Positions 20,301 to 30,401 of a stretch of DNA of 64,000 nucleotides are shown one piece after another. Numbering within the stretch: the stretch's first letter is position 1; each line of letters opens with the position of its first letter. The notes under the pieces were generated by a model. The model searched no databases and had not been told where the DNA came from. It was given only the letters and a program-made list of their open reading frames with translations. Position numbers and translations under genes: made by a program. This DNA comes from Cydia pomonella (Eukaryota > Arthropoda > Insecta > Lepidoptera > Tortricidae), in NCBI RefSeq assembly GCF_033807575.1, contig NC_084725.1:5491001-5555000 (forward strand). Direction: 5' to 3'.

Positions 20301-21378
20301 AGATAGATGTAAGCGTCGTGCTCGAGAGGTAATGTTTTGGCCGGGCATGTCAGCCGACGTTGAGCGCCGCGTACGCGCTTGTGACTCATGCGCACTGCAT
20401 GCGCCGGCGCCGCGTCGCGAGCCCCTGTTGCAGCATACGCTGCCGGATTTGCCCTGGTCCAAATTGGCTTCTGATATCTTAGAGTATAGGAAGAAATACT
20501 ACATAGTCTTAGTAGACTATTTTTCCAACTACGTCGAGGTAGGCATGCTTAACAATATGACTAGCAAATTAGTTATAAAATTCATGAAGGAACAGTTTTC
20601 CCGGCACGGTATCCCTTCGGAGTTGGTGACCGACAACGGTCCCGCTTACAGCTCGTGCGAGTTTAAAAAGTTTTTGCGTGATTGGGAAATAGAACATGTG
20701 ACGTCTTCTCCGCGATATGCTCAATCTAACGGGAAAAGTGAACGAGCGGTTCAAACGATTAAGAATATGATAAAAAAGTGCCAGGATTCTGGAGAAGATT
20801 TTTATTTGAGCTTACTGAACTATAGATCAACGCCGAGGTATAATTTAGATTCACCTGCGCAAATGTTAATGGGTAGACGTTTACATACAAAACTACCAAT
20901 CAAAACTGAATTATTGCATGAACGCGTTGATAATAAATTAAATTATGAAAGATTATTGCAGCAGAAGGATAACATAAAGAAAAATTATGATCGATCTGCT
21001 AAACCATTGTCACCTCTATGGCCGGGGCAAAGGGCGACATTGGTTGACGGAAGCGATAAAAAACCGGTTACAGTTGTAGGCAGCGCACCGGAACCGCGGT
21101 CATTCGTAGTAGCGGATAGCCAGGGTCGGAGATACCGGCGCAACCGGCGGCAGCTGGTGGCGCGCCAGGCGCTCACGCAGACCCAGGGGCTCACGAGCGG
21201 CCCCAGTACGGAACCGGCGGTTATTAAGGCGGAAGTAGGTCAGTCTGAGTCAGGTCCTTGTACTAAAACAGTTCAAAAGGAGGCGAAAAGTAGTCAATTA
21301 CCTTGTATTTCCCCACCTCTAACGCGTTCTAAAGCTAAAGCGTTGCATAATATTCCAAAGATCGATGACCTCTTTTAA
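17383..21378 (+). CDS. Gag-Pol polyprotein of the Mag-like LTR element
   Basis: One 1331-codon frame encodes gag, protease, reverse transcriptase, RNase H and integrase, with no frameshift between gag and pol. Gag (about 1-185) is followed by a Gly/Arg-rich basic linker (about 190-238). Two zinc knuckles follow at 240-274; the second is a standard CX2CX4HX4C (C261, C264, H269, C274), and the first is atypical, with Cys248 where a His is usual. The protease has DTGS at 332-335. The reverse transcriptase has D540 (LDARSG) and FIDD at 600-603. RNase H has D749, E784 or E786, and D812 (TDHKPL). The integrase has H967/H970 with C1000/C1003, then D1031, D1084 and E1120 with the usual 35-residue D-E gap. 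It starts at an ATG with a good context 111 bp after the LTR. Patches of very GC-rich codons alternate with AT-rich ones. All catalytic residues are intact, so the product is likely functional. Confidence 0.95.
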   Translation: MEHARPPAELLLEGGPAARAEAWRKWKKQFLVFLKASGVSKETADVQASLLVNLIGSAGYEVYTAFSLTEKQSEDIETVLQKFDEHFGTKPNITVARYKFFVRNQEDGESIDQWVTALRVLSQTCEFGTLTDSLIRDRIVCGINNNVIRDRLFRTDDLTLAKAVQICQAAEMSHEESRCFGGDTKDVQVDAVWGSGARGGGGGARASASGRRRATSRRGARRGGRPPTGAGAPGPSRRPCATCGGGWCAQDEHCPAYSALCYVCDKRGHFAKVCSQRKVIRDQVCDLAEDDSDEEDGMFYVDVINQDSKSKPPKEWLELMTCNNKRIVFKLDTGSMLNVISKAEYLNLGLKLSELKPVLKRAYSYTKHNIPVIGKCRLLISCRNKQYELKCIVADFNCRNILGLRGCVTLGLVRRIDAIQLENYCDLFEGLGKLPGKYKIVVDVNVQPVVCPTRKIPLGLRDKLHAELQRMEKIGVIRKVSHPTEWVNAIVLVAKKNGDLRVCLDPRPLNRAVRRAQYSLPTVSELAVRLRGARFFSVLDARSGFWMVQLDDASADLCTFATPFGRYQFLRLPYGVNCAPEVFHAKLRQYLEDLEGVESFIDDVIVWGNTQQEHDTRLERLLQRSKEIGIRYNKEKCKFCVTEIIYLGHKFDEQGMRPDDSKVRAIMEMPYPEDRKGLERFLGVVNYLSKFIQNYSDSVAILRGLLKKDSEWIWDSNHSNAVDLLKAKIASAPVLALYSTELPVVISVDASSVAVGAVLLQGGRPVEFASLTLTDTQTRYAQIEKEMLAICFAVERFKQYIYGRRDVTVQTDHKPLEPLFTKPLSAVPARLQRMMMRVQGFEFKVEYTPGKYMYIADTLSRAPLPELMHDRITDEVELQTCFLVENVQVSNKKLNVIKQHTAKDEECKTIIQYICNGWPRYRWDVSECVNKFWPYRESLQFIDGVIFKNNCVYIPRSLRNDMLCKIHEGHLGIDRCKRRAREVMFWPGMSADVERRVRACDSCALHAPAPRREPLLQHTLPDLPWSKLASDILEYRKKYYIVLVDYFSNYVEVGMLNNMTSKLVIKFMKEQFSRHGIPSELVTDNGPAYSSCEFKKFLRDWEIEHVTSSPRYAQSNGKSERAVQTIKNMIKKCQDSGEDFYLSLLNYRSTPRYNLDSPAQMLMGRRLHTKLPIKTELLHERVDNKLNYERLLQQKDNIKKNYDRSAKPLSPLWPGQRATLVDGSDKKPVTVVGSAPEPRSFVVADSQGRRYRRNRRQLVARQALTQTQGLTSGPSTEPAVIKAEVGQSESGPCTKTVQKEAKSSQLPCISPPLTRSKAKALHNIPKIDDLF

Positions 21379-21972
21379 TAGGTAATAGTAGCATCAAAGA
21401 TGCACAGGTGTTACAAATAAGTAGCTCATTAAGGTGTTCTTTATCTTGCTAAATGTGTTTCATTTGTTGTGATATTTTTTTTTGTGTCTGAAATGAACCT
21501 ACAACCCACATTACTAATTAATTTACTATCGCCCTTATTTTCTAAGTAATAAGACTCAGTTTGCAATGGTGGATTGGCGGTTATTTCATTTCAGACATTA
21601 AAGTAAATAATATAGATATAAGAAATAGATTTACATGGTTATATAGTTGTTATTGCCAAGGCAATGTTAATTTTACAATTTGTTGTTGCTTATTGTTATT
21701 TTAATTTTTATAACTTAGGTACATACTCATGAAACTTAACTAGCGACTTGTTAATTTGCCTTGTGTATATTATAAAACCGGATGCGTACTAATCTTTTGA
21801 CGCCATGTATAAACAAACAAAAAGTCGCACTCGCGGCCATGTCACTTCCATAAAATTAACCAGGTTGAAATAGGCGGCTTAAGGTTGGTAACTTGGTACG
21901 AATTAGGTAAGATATTTTTTTTTAATGGTTATTTTGATTATTTTTTTTGTTTATTTACCTTTTTTGTTTTTC
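21379..21972 (+). other. 3' untranslated region of the LTR element
   Basis: AT-rich sequence between the polyprotein stop and the polypurine tract, with no open frame of note and no envelope-like gene. T-rich runs lie near 21,475 and 21,910-21,970. Confidence 0.8.
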
Positions 21973-21986
21973 CGAAAGGGATAAGA
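21973..21986 (+). promoter_or_regulatory. Polypurine tract
   Basis: CGAAAGGGATAAGA lies directly before the 3' LTR. A purine-rich run here primes plus-strand DNA synthesis in LTR elements. It follows a T-rich stretch and contains one T. Confidence 0.75.
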
Positions 21987-22081
21987 TGTAGTATAGTAGA
22001 TAAGGGTATTTGTAAAATAATATACCTACCTGCATATTATACAATAAATCAGTGTTGAACTAGCTCGCGTGTTTTACTACA
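21987..22081 (+). repeat. 3' LTR
   Basis: 95 bp, identical to the 5' LTR and followed directly by the GTGGA target duplication at 22,082-22,086. Confidence 0.97.
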
Positions 22082-22086
22082 GTGGA

Positions 22087-22903
22087 TAAAATGCAACTTT
22101 CTCATTCTTTTTTGAACAATCAAGAGGGTCTTTCCCAGTTGGTGTGGTGAAAATAATATATATCCCTACGTATATTAGTAGCTCTGTGAGCTGTAGATGT
22201 CGCGAGCATAGCATAAAACTGAATAAATGACTCCGCCATTTTGAAAAAAAAAATAGAAAAACTGAATCGACAAAAGTAATCCATTTAATCATCGCACCTG
22301 GTCACAAAATTTCACTGGAATCAGTTGAGAATTGCAAACTGTACATTTTTCCCAGGCTGAAATGGAGATATTCGCTAACGCTCAGTCAATGAAGCGAACC
22401 TACCATTAACCTGTATTAGTTCTACTTGTAGTAGGATATAGTACGTCCGCCATCAATGGAATGTTTACATAATAAAAAAAACCGGTCCAACAGGGCGAAG
22501 TGTTCCGTGCACCCTACGGACTAGATTTTAGACTAGTTTTCTTAAAGTGGTTTACAGCTAGGGATTTTTATTGGTAGTAGTTTTACTTAATCAGTTAGGA
22601 AGAATTTAAAATCATTAGAATCTGGTAAGCTTGATTTGTCAGTCAGACATAACGGCAAATTTTAAAAATGCACGCGCGTAAGAATGATACAAATTTTGAA
22701 TTTCGCGCCTTTTTCTACAAATTTGGCTTGCCAGAGTATACTCTGCTATACTTAACATTCTGATATAAGTACACAAAGGAATAGTAGAGTAGGTTTCATC
22801 TTCCTAGTAAATTAAAAAAAAACACCGAAAATAAAAGTGTCACGTACTTTACAAGCAAAAGATTACTGCCTACATGTAAACTGTTTTTATTTGGTTAGGT
22901 TAG
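22087..22903. other. No gene recognised; half MITE near 22,690-22,745
   Basis: A fragment with TGAATTTCGCGCCTTTTTC and TTTGGCTTGCCAGA matches one end of the MITE at 62,063-62,193. The rest shows no coding signal. Confidence 0.5.
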
Positions 22904-22910
22904 GTTATAT

Positions 22911-23074
22911 CCCCTGTTCCACCTGTCCCTACCGCCTTATCCCCCCTGATAGAGATATGTGGAATATTTTTTCTTGTTTCCCTACCGGTAGGGATATAAT
23001 TTCATATATCCTAACTAAAATCCACTGCGGTAGGGATTCGTGGATAAGGCGGTAGGGATAGGTGGAACAGGGGA
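22911..23074. mobile_element. MITE with 32-bp inverted ends
   Basis: The left end at 22,911-22,942 (CCCCTGTTCCACCTGTCCCT...) and the right end at 23,042-23,073 are inverted repeats with one mismatch over 32 bp. The centre carries a further palindrome (CCCTACCGGTAGGG). GTTATAT occurs just outside both ends (22,904-22,910 and 23,075-23,081) and is the likely target duplication. No transposase. Confidence 0.85.
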
Positions 23075-23081
23075 GTTATAT

Positions 23082-24116
23082 TACAAGGTTAAAAACTAGT
23101 TACCTATTGTAATTATCACCCGAACAACCACTTACTTATCAGCTTATTAACTGTTATAGAATGCTTAATAGCGAACGTGCACTTTAATTTCTTGAACTGT
23201 AATTTCAATTTAAAATATGCAAATGGCATGTAAACTTATTAATGCGTGTAACAGGTTTTTGTCCACTGTTTACGTTCACCGTCACAAATACAACAAAGTT
23301 ACAGACACACTTTTAATACAATAACGATGGTTACCAGCCCATTGTAGAAAGTCATCACGTATTAACATCGCTAATAGTTCGTGTCGGTCCACAACAAGTT
23401 TTGCAACTTACTAAAAAGGATTTAGAAAGTACTATGTCCGCGTATCCGGTGAAAAGTTTTTCTAATTTTCATAGGCATCGTGAGATATGTTGATCTGACT
23501 TTTAACCGCCGCGCCTTGGACCACACTAAGGAATGCGAGTTACGTCTTCATATTTGTGCATATTTATGCGGACATGTCAATGTCAATACTTGGCAGTTAT
23601 TTATTTCTGTCGAAGTCTCTGTCTCCATTTAAACAAAAAAAAAATTATATTGGCAGCTGGCTCATTCTGTCTATTAGGTCTACCTATTAGGTTATACATA
23701 TAGCCCCCCGTTTTAATTAATTAATTTATGTATGTATTTATCTTATCCTTTCTTGATCCCTATATAGAAGTTTAGATTCTCTCAACAGATCAAGCATTCT
23801 ACAAGGACTGGATCAAGACTGACTGACTGGATTAGTGTGTTTTAGTTTTTAAGATATATTTTATGATACGTATGCTAGTTTTAAGGTATTTATCTATGGG
23901 CCCATAGTTGCCTGAAAATATTTTCACATTTTCAAGACCTGCAAACGAACTTCTGCATCCCGCAACCTTGACGCTAGCAAAGTTGTCCCAATGGATAGAT
24001 GTCATAAGAACTAAAAACTGATCTGAACTGAACTAGTCAAAAGTCCCGCTTAGTCGCTTACCATAAGGACGAGTTTTCATGTCCAATGATGATGACCAGC
24101 GGATTCGATTCGAACA
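23082..24116. other. No gene recognised
   Basis: AT-rich sequence with no long frames. A T-rich repeat (ATTAATTAATTTATGTATG) lies near 23,715. Nothing else is supported. Confidence 0.55.
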
Positions 24117-24332
24117 TACACTGACATCAGCGCCTGTAGTACTGTCGCATTTTTATCACTTATAGCACTTACACACTTGTTAGAACATGACAGGCATAGT
24201 GACAAGTGATAAAAATGCGACCTTGCAACAGAAAAATGATATTTGAATCATGTTATTTAGTTATCGTGCGTCTACGGACAAAGTATAAGCGCAACTAAAT
24301 AACGATTCAAATATAATTTTGATGTCAGTGTA
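24117..24332. mobile_element. Composite of three hairpins, one shared with the 53-kb MITE
   Basis: Outer 13-bp perfect inverted repeats (TACACTGACATCA at 24,117-24,129 and its complement at 24,320-24,332) enclose two further hairpins. The first, 24,142-24,222, has arms TGTCGCATTTTTATCACTT and AAGTGATAAAAATGCGAC and matches the element at 53,359-53,488. The second pairs 24,240-24,263 with 24,292-24,313. It looks like one MITE nested in or next to another. Confidence 0.7.
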
Positions 24333-25097
24333 CTTTTTAATCTGCCTGTACCTCGATCCTCCTTTCTCCAGAAGAGAGTACGGCAATCCATACTCTCTTG
24401 TGCAATGCCCTAATACCCTGTCACCATAAATTCTAATTGTACAGGCCATCTGTTAAATCTAGGAATTCTAACAGACGCTAGATCTCCGCTTAAGTAGATT
24501 TACTTGCTTTTCCTTGCATAATTAAGATTTATGATCGTGTTAATGACATGTACTTTCTATTCGATAGTACACGAGGTTTTAACGTTTACGAGAACGTTAA
24601 TGTTCGGGAAACCGATAATGTTAAAGTTTTTCCAGAAAGTAAAGTTGTTTCACTTAGTTTTATGGTATAGAACTATATTGGCAATAATTATGGTACAATA
24701 GGTTATAAAAATATGAATCGATGTTGACTTTCATATTTAATTGTGTAGTTAGTCAAGAACGCGAACCTATTAGTAATATTCTTTAACATATTATTACTAT
24801 TGTTTAGGCCGAAAGAGCTTTTCAAAATATACTGTGGTATTCACGTTCAGAAACCTGCATTTTTCGGTTAACCAGTCAGTATCCTGGCAATTTTTCTAAA
24901 CCGATCAACTGCGATTACCAATCAGATTTCAATTAATCATATGATTGATACAATTTCAATCGATGCGTCACTGTTTTTGGGTTTTAATCTCATTGCCAAA
25001 TTGATGGTAGCCAATAACAATACAATAAAATAAGAAGCGAAAGTAGACAATTAAATGAGTTTTCGAACGTGACGGGTCAGTTCTAGCTTCTTAGTTT
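24333..25097. other. No gene recognised
   Basis: No coding signal. An imperfect AGAGAGTACGGCAATCCATACTCTCT inverted repeat lies at about 24,373-24,398. Confidence 0.5.
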
Positions 25098-25315
25098 TTA
25101 GGGTTCCGTACCCAAAGGGTAAAACTGGACCCTATTACTAAGACTCCGCTGTCCGTCCGTCTGTCTGTCTGTCTGTCCATCTTTCGCCAGGCTGTATCTC
25201 AACAACCGTGATAGCTAGACAATTGAAATTTTCACAGATGATATATTTCTGTTGCCGCTATAACAATAAATACTAAAAAGTTCGGAACACTCGATGGGGG
25301 AGTCCGATACGCACT
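25098..25315 (+). repeat. Dispersed repeat (GGGTTCCGTACCC type)
   Basis: Starts AGGGTTCCGTACCCAAAGGG, contains ACTCCGCTGTCCGTCCGTC running into a (GTCT)n microsatellite, and continues with CTGTATCTCAACAACCGTGA and GAAATTTTCACAGATGATAT. I recognise it as a common lepidopteran dispersed repeat from memory; the class is unknown to me. The 3' boundary is approximate. Confidence 0.6.
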
Positions 25316-25892
25316 TGTCCGTTTTTTTTCCCCCTCGACGGAAAAAGTAGGGTGGTCTAAATTTTACCGCTATGTGTGCGTGCCTGTCTGTGTGTCTGCC
25401 TGTGGCACCGTGACTCATAAACGGGTAAACCGATTAGAATGCGGTTTTCTAGCGGTACTTAGATAAATTTTATCAAAATCCATTCATTGCTTTGGGGTCT
25501 TTTTAATTTTTTACCGAGTAGATTTTTTTTGTTTTATCGATTAGATTACTGCCTTTTTTCCTCGAAGGTAAATATATACATATAAATTACTGTATATTGA
25601 CTTTCGAACCTATATTACTAACAATATAAGATGATACAGCCATCAGTAAGTATATAAATGTAGATAATAGTTAATTTATGTAACCGGTCGAGCTGGGGTA
25701 ACGGGCTCGATAACGGACGCCGACTAAGCCTTAGTGTTTCTTAAGTCAATCTGATCTAGGTTTAGATTTATGTATAATAAATTATAAATTTTTAGTACTT
25801 TCGTCTCAAATTAACTAAAGGACAAACACTGGCTTAGATACAGTTTTTTTGCAATATACAAGAATAAAACGGATATCAAAGCTTCACAATGT
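25316..25892. other. No gene recognised; GT-rich repeat piece
   Basis: A GTCTGTGTGTCTGCCTG microsatellite-like stretch (25,386-25,402) and the following AACGGGTAAACCGATTAGAA resemble dispersed-repeat sequence. No gene signal. Confidence 0.5.
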
Positions 25893-26072
25893 TATTATAT
25901 TATATTATATTATTATAACGAGCCCATTGTGTCCCACTGCTGGGCAAAGGCCTCCCCCCTCTTCTTCCACTCATCCCGGTTTTGAGCTACGACCGGCCAG
26001 TCCCTCAAAAAGGAGTCTAAGTTATCCCGCCATCGCCGACGAGGTCTGCCAGATCCCCGGTTTGACTCGTAC
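25893..26072 (-). pseudogene. Non-LTR retrotransposon ORF2 C-terminus, 5'-truncated
   Basis: The minus strand reads GSGRPRRRWRDNLDSFLRDW, then PVVAQNRDEWKKRGEAFAQQ and WDTMGSL before the stop. This matches the GRP..RW.D(D/N)L...W...AQ.R..W...GEAFAQQW C-terminus of RTE-like elements. The 3' end runs into a TATTATAATATAA microsatellite (plus positions 25,893-25,918), a typical RTE 3' terminus. Upstream coding sequence is lost and the fragment joins a 17-bp minisatellite. Confidence 0.8.
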
Positions 26073-26089
26073 CAAACACAATAGGTTAG

Positions 26090-26172
26090 ATGGGGTAAGA
26101 GGCACATTGGGGCAAGGGGCACATTGGGGCAAGAGGCACATTGGGGCAAGAGGCACATTGGAGCAAGAGGCT
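26090..26172. repeat. 17-bp minisatellite (about 4.5 units)
   Basis: Units of CACATTGGGGCAAGAGG repeat with a strict 17-bp period and minor changes. Because 17 is not a multiple of three, apparent reading frames across it are not coding. Confidence 0.9.
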
Positions 26173-26607
26173 TGTAGGGAATCCTCACCGTGTGATTTAC
26201 CTAACCGTTTCTTAATAACTACCCACAGAAATTGTATCATACATAATCTACTATAATTTTCAATCAAATGATCGTCTCTATTCACCCCAGGCGTCCCTAT
26301 TCACCCCGGTTGACGGTATGTTTTTTATGTGTTAGTCAGCAAACGAGCAGACGAACCGCCTCATAGGAAGCAGTTCCCGTCCCATGGACATAAGCGACAT
26401 CAAAGGAGCCACTTAAGCATTTCCGACCCTTAAGTAACCTGAATTCTCGCTTCTTGAAGAACCCCATGTCGTAGCGCAAAGGAAATACCTCAGGAGGCAA
26501 CTGATTCCTATGTTTCTCTTACCCTAAATGACTTTACTTCTTCTTACTTAAAAGGGCCTTGTACTTGTTTCAATAGTTATTTTAAGTATGTAAGTGTTTG
26601 TTTTTAG
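26173..26607. other. No gene recognised; LINE-tail scrap at 26,330-26,470
   Basis: CAGCAAACGAGCAGACGAACC and the following sequence are relatives of the LINE 3' tail seen at 5.6 and 9.8 kb. CCTATTCACCCC occurs twice at about 26,278-26,306. Confidence 0.5.
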
Positions 26608-26790
26608 TTAGCCCGTTATAGTGTGCCACTGCTGGGCGAAGGGCTCTCCCCGTGATCACAAAAACTCCCGTTGTTGTGCTATTTCTGGCCAGTTACTGAT
26701 GAAGGTGTCTAGGTCGTCCCGCCAACTCCGCCCGGGCCTGCCACGTCCGCGCTTAGCTTGCGGCATCCACTTGGTGGCTATACTTACCCA
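26608..26790 (-). pseudogene. Non-LTR retrotransposon ORF2 C-terminus with a nonsense codon
   Basis: The minus strand reads WVSIATKWMPQAKRGRGRPG, then RSWRDDLDTFISNWPEIAQQ and REFL, an in-frame TGA, then SRGEPFAQQWHTITG and a normal stop. It is a diverged relative of the fragment at 25.9 kb. The internal stop and the missing upstream domains show it is dead. Confidence 0.8.
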
Positions 26791-28720
26791 CCTATCCGAA
26801 TGTATGTGTACACTGTGTTTTTATACCATCCGTTATATGAGATGAGAAACGCAACAAAATTTAAAGTAAACCCACGTAACGGTCAAATAATTTATTTCCG
26901 TTATTTACAACTGTTTCTTATAGAACACACAAAAATGGATAGTGGATTAGTATAGGCTTCACACAGAATGTATTTAATTGAACCAGTTCATGTTTATGGT
27001 CAGCCATTTTTTGGGTATTTATTTAATTCTTGAACAGTAGATTTGACATGGAAATTACGGGTTTATGTCGCAAAGTCATTTTCTCCTTAATTCGGTAACG
27101 TGAACTGGAACCCTTATTGTATTTATTTTTACCAGAATCAGTGCTACTATTGAGCGCCGATGAGGATTAAACTCCTTCTGCGTTTTGTCGTCGCCGTAGG
27201 TGTCGGAAATCAAACAAAATTGAACCCTAGCAATTTGAAATAAATTTCAAAATCAGGTGGAAAATATATTCCCTCTGTCTTATCAAGGCTATTATAAGGG
27301 TTAGAAGGACGGGTCATGTTTTCAGCCAAATGGTATCCCATGTGCACTTCTCCCAATTATGAGGTAATTTATTTTAAATATATTAATTCAAAACTCTGAA
27401 CATTCTAAATAAAATAAAAATAAACATTTAAAGTCGCCTCGGAAATTCTCAGTCATATTATGCAGTTTGATTATTTTTAAACCGTAACAAAATTATCATA
27501 GTTATCACTAATTAAAGAATGTATTTCACGGTACAGTTGCCTCAGTAAAACTAACCATATGCCCGTATTCGAAACCATATAAGCCTAACTTCGCGCGATT
27601 TTGTACACGATTTTACGACATAGTTATCTAGCTAGAAGGACTATTATAGATTGTATAGAAATGGAAGTATACTTAGTTACATCTTGTGCAAGATGCAAGA
27701 CGCGGTTTCGAGTTCGAGAAGGAAAGTCTTGTTAGTGAGATGTTAATGTAATATAGGTAATAGTCTGCGGTTGCTGAGCAATGTGGGTGGGAATGTTTGT
27801 AAATAAGTTTTTCTACTCGTCGACTCATACTTCATCTTTGTACCTATATCTCGCATACTTGTACTCGTAACTATGGGCTCCCGACTCAACGGCAATTAAT
27901 TGTTATGAAACACTTTAGTCAAGTGAAATGAATTCGACCAATCACGTGTCGCCAAAGAACAGAACAAAAGATATCAACGCGCCATTATTTAATGAATAAG
28001 GAATGCGTTGATGTCTTTTGCACTATCGTTTTAACTACTGAGGTACTTAACTAATTTTGTTTAATTATTTAAGTTTTATAAAAGAAAAAGTATTTTTCAG
28101 TTGATTCGTAGAAAAAATAAATAGTTTAAATCTCGTAACTAAGTTTCAGCAAAATGTTGAAGTATCAGATATAAACGTTGATTTCGTCGGCGTCAAAATT
28201 GGCTTTGATTTTTAACAAAAAGTGTCGTGAAACAGCCGTCAAAAGCTTGAGATTGATGTGACAAAAACTGCTATTTTAATAAATCGCTTTTCATGCAACA
28301 AGAGCACTTATATGGGTTAAGTTTATTGATAAGATTTACGAGTATGACAGTATCAAAAATAGAATTTGCTATAATTTATTCAATTTGACTAAATATGAAA
28401 GTTAGCCCTCAATACCTCAACCCAATATGTACTGTCCCTGTCTCCAATTACGAACAGACGAGATAAATATTAATTTATACTTAACATGTATTTATTTGGG
28501 AATATATTCCATATGCAAATACTAATGTAATCACAGGATAGAATAAGCCCAAATTATAGGCTTTTCTTAAGTTTCTTGACAAAATATATGCATCAATTAT
28601 CATTAGTATACTTTACATACTGAAAATAAAAGCATTAAGCAATGACCAATCCACTCCAGTGTTTGCTCATACTCGTAATTCTTTACTGACAAATTGAAGC
28701 CACATAATTAACTAACACAC
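26791..28720. other. No gene recognised; one hairpin at 27,965-28,020
   Basis: An inverted repeat pairs 27,965-27,980 (CAAAAGATATCAACGC) with 28,005-28,020 with one mismatch and a 24-nt loop. Otherwise the sequence is AT-rich with only short chance frames. Confidence 0.55.
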
Positions 28721-28880
28721 TGACCATTGCTAGGTCTTATACCGTTGTAATAAGGTATACGAATGATCAATTAATAGTGTTGGACAGACACGGAACCCAC
28801 GTGCTGACCATAGTCCTTAAACCCTTGTAATACGGTATACGAATGATCAGTTAATTGTAATGTAGACACGGAACCCACGC
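28721..28880. repeat. Diverged tandem duplication, unit about 80 bp
   Basis: 28,721-28,804 and 28,805-28,880 share TGACCAT, TTGTAATA(A/C)GGTATACGAA, TGATCA and AGACACGGAACCCACG in the same order with moderate divergence. Confidence 0.75.
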
Positions 28881-29394
28881 ACCAGTGGCGAGGACAGTGC
28901 CTACTGACCCCGTTACTTAACGGGGGTCGACAAACTTGACCAGTGGGTAAAGGTGTTTAATGGTTCTGTACTCGACTCGAAGAAAACAGGACCTTTAGGG
29001 CCGTTGACGATCATCAAGAGGGCGGGCGTTAGGCCGAAGAGTATCAAGTTTCATCGAAACTGGCACCAGAACAAATTAATTAGCTATTACCTAACGCTAG
29101 GGCAAATTTTACCTAGCTGGGTAAAGACGTAAGACGTAATAATAGGGTTCTTTATCTGAAGGATTCCAATAAGTTTCTCTCACTAGATAATCCCAATAAC
29201 ATCATTAACAAACGCTAAAAGTGAAATCAAGGATCATACATTTATAACAACAAGATATTAATTTAGCCGTATAAAGAATTGCTTTTCAATAAATTTTTGT
29301 CACTTTAGACTCTTTCATATATCATCATATCATATCAAATTATTTTTTTTTTTCGTGGATGACACGGGACATGACATGACATGACATGACAAAT
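28881..29394. other. No gene recognised; ATGAC microsatellite
   Basis: Five units of ACATG at about 29,369-29,391 sit in front of the LINE 3' end that follows. No coding signal. Confidence 0.5.
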
Positions 29395-29560
29395 CATCGG
29401 GACCTTGCCGCAGGGGCCTTTTTTAGATTTAGTTTAGTTTAGTGTAGTTTTATTTTTGTATAGTCTGTATAGAGATTAATTGTAATTTTAAGTTTTTATT
29501 TATTGTTTCTGACATGTTTTTGTACCTTATTTAAATATATTTTCAGGTAAAAATAAAATA
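29395..29560 (+). repeat. 3' end of a LINE family (copy 1)
   Basis: CCTTGCCGCAGGGGCCTTTT followed by TTAGATTTAGTTTAG parallels TGCCCCAAGGGCCTATTTT then AGATTTAAGCTAG at 49.7 kb. Both look like the last codons and 3' untranslated end of the same non-LTR family. No upstream coding part is kept here. Confidence 0.5.
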
Positions 29561-30401
29561 TATGTTACAAAAATCGGAAGCTCCACAGGAAGCATTTAAC
29601 GCTTCTGGGTACTAAAAGACAATTATATTATAATGGATAGACATCCATTACTCAGGAACAAATAGTTATTGCCTGTGGTCACTGAAACATTCATAATTAG
29701 ATCCTATAGAATATAACCTGCCTAAGTGGTTCGCCATATATTCCGCAGCCTACTCCATATATGGATTTGGGGCCATCAGGGTACCACTTTAGACTTCCTT
29801 CTTTCCAATAGATTTGGCTGTTTGACCAAATCTGCCATCTGTGTTATTCCACCAGTAAGTAATTTAATTTACGCGTATAATTTAATTCTTACAATAGTTC
29901 ATGAACAACTTTTTCTTATTCCTCTTCTCAGATTATTTTTTGTCGTGTTGCAATTTTATCCGAATCCAAGTTCCGTGTGAGATGGAGACAAGTGTAATAT
30001 CGGTCGGTTGTTTATTCCAAACCATCAACTTCTGATGTAACGGGAATTGAACCTGCGACCTTCACAGTTTCTTTGTAAGTGGGCCAATCGATTTACAACA
30101 AGTACCTCAGTTTATTATTACGCTTTCAGCAACAATATAAACAAGATTGATAAGTTATCAAATTGATATACGGTAACAATGATTTTGTATTTCTGATACC
30201 TACATCAACGTAATTTACAAAATGAAATCTGGTTAACCCCGGGTCAGTGGGATGGTGTAAGTGGCGCTTGTTCCTAAAACTTAGCAACCTGTTACAAACC
30301 TCTGTTACATTTGTCTGTGTCTTTCTAACAGAAATAACAAAGTAACAGATAGGTACAAACGATTGTCAACGGTTTGTCAGATTTGACAAACGTTTATGAG
30401 T
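29561..30401. other. No gene recognised; SINE scraps
   Basis: ATCCATTACTCAGGAACAAAT at 29,645 is a scrap of the SINE body seen at 14.7 kb (reverse). A minus-strand B-box-like GGTTCAATTCC near 30,045 may be another tRNA-derived head. An 84-codon frame at 29,726 has no domain. Confidence 0.45.

Larger units (their letters stand above)
17178..22081 (+). mobile_element. Complete Ty3/Gypsy LTR retrotransposon, Mag-like
   Basis: A 4904-bp element bounded by two 95-bp LTRs (TGTAGTATAG...TTTTACTACA) that are identical at every base. It is flanked by the 5-bp target duplication GTGGA (17,173-17,177 and 22,082-22,086). Inside are a primer-binding site, one gag-pol frame and a polypurine tract. There is no envelope gene. 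The integrase-last order, FIDD reverse transcriptase, paired zinc knuckles and very short LTRs fit the Mag group of Ty3/Gypsy elements. Identical LTRs mean a very recent insertion, since both are copied from one template. It appears fully autonomous. Confidence 0.97.

Noticed and set aside
26022..26285. Cysteine- and proline-rich minus-strand frames (87-91 codons)
   Set aside because: They are translations of the 17-bp minisatellite, whose period breaks the reading frame.
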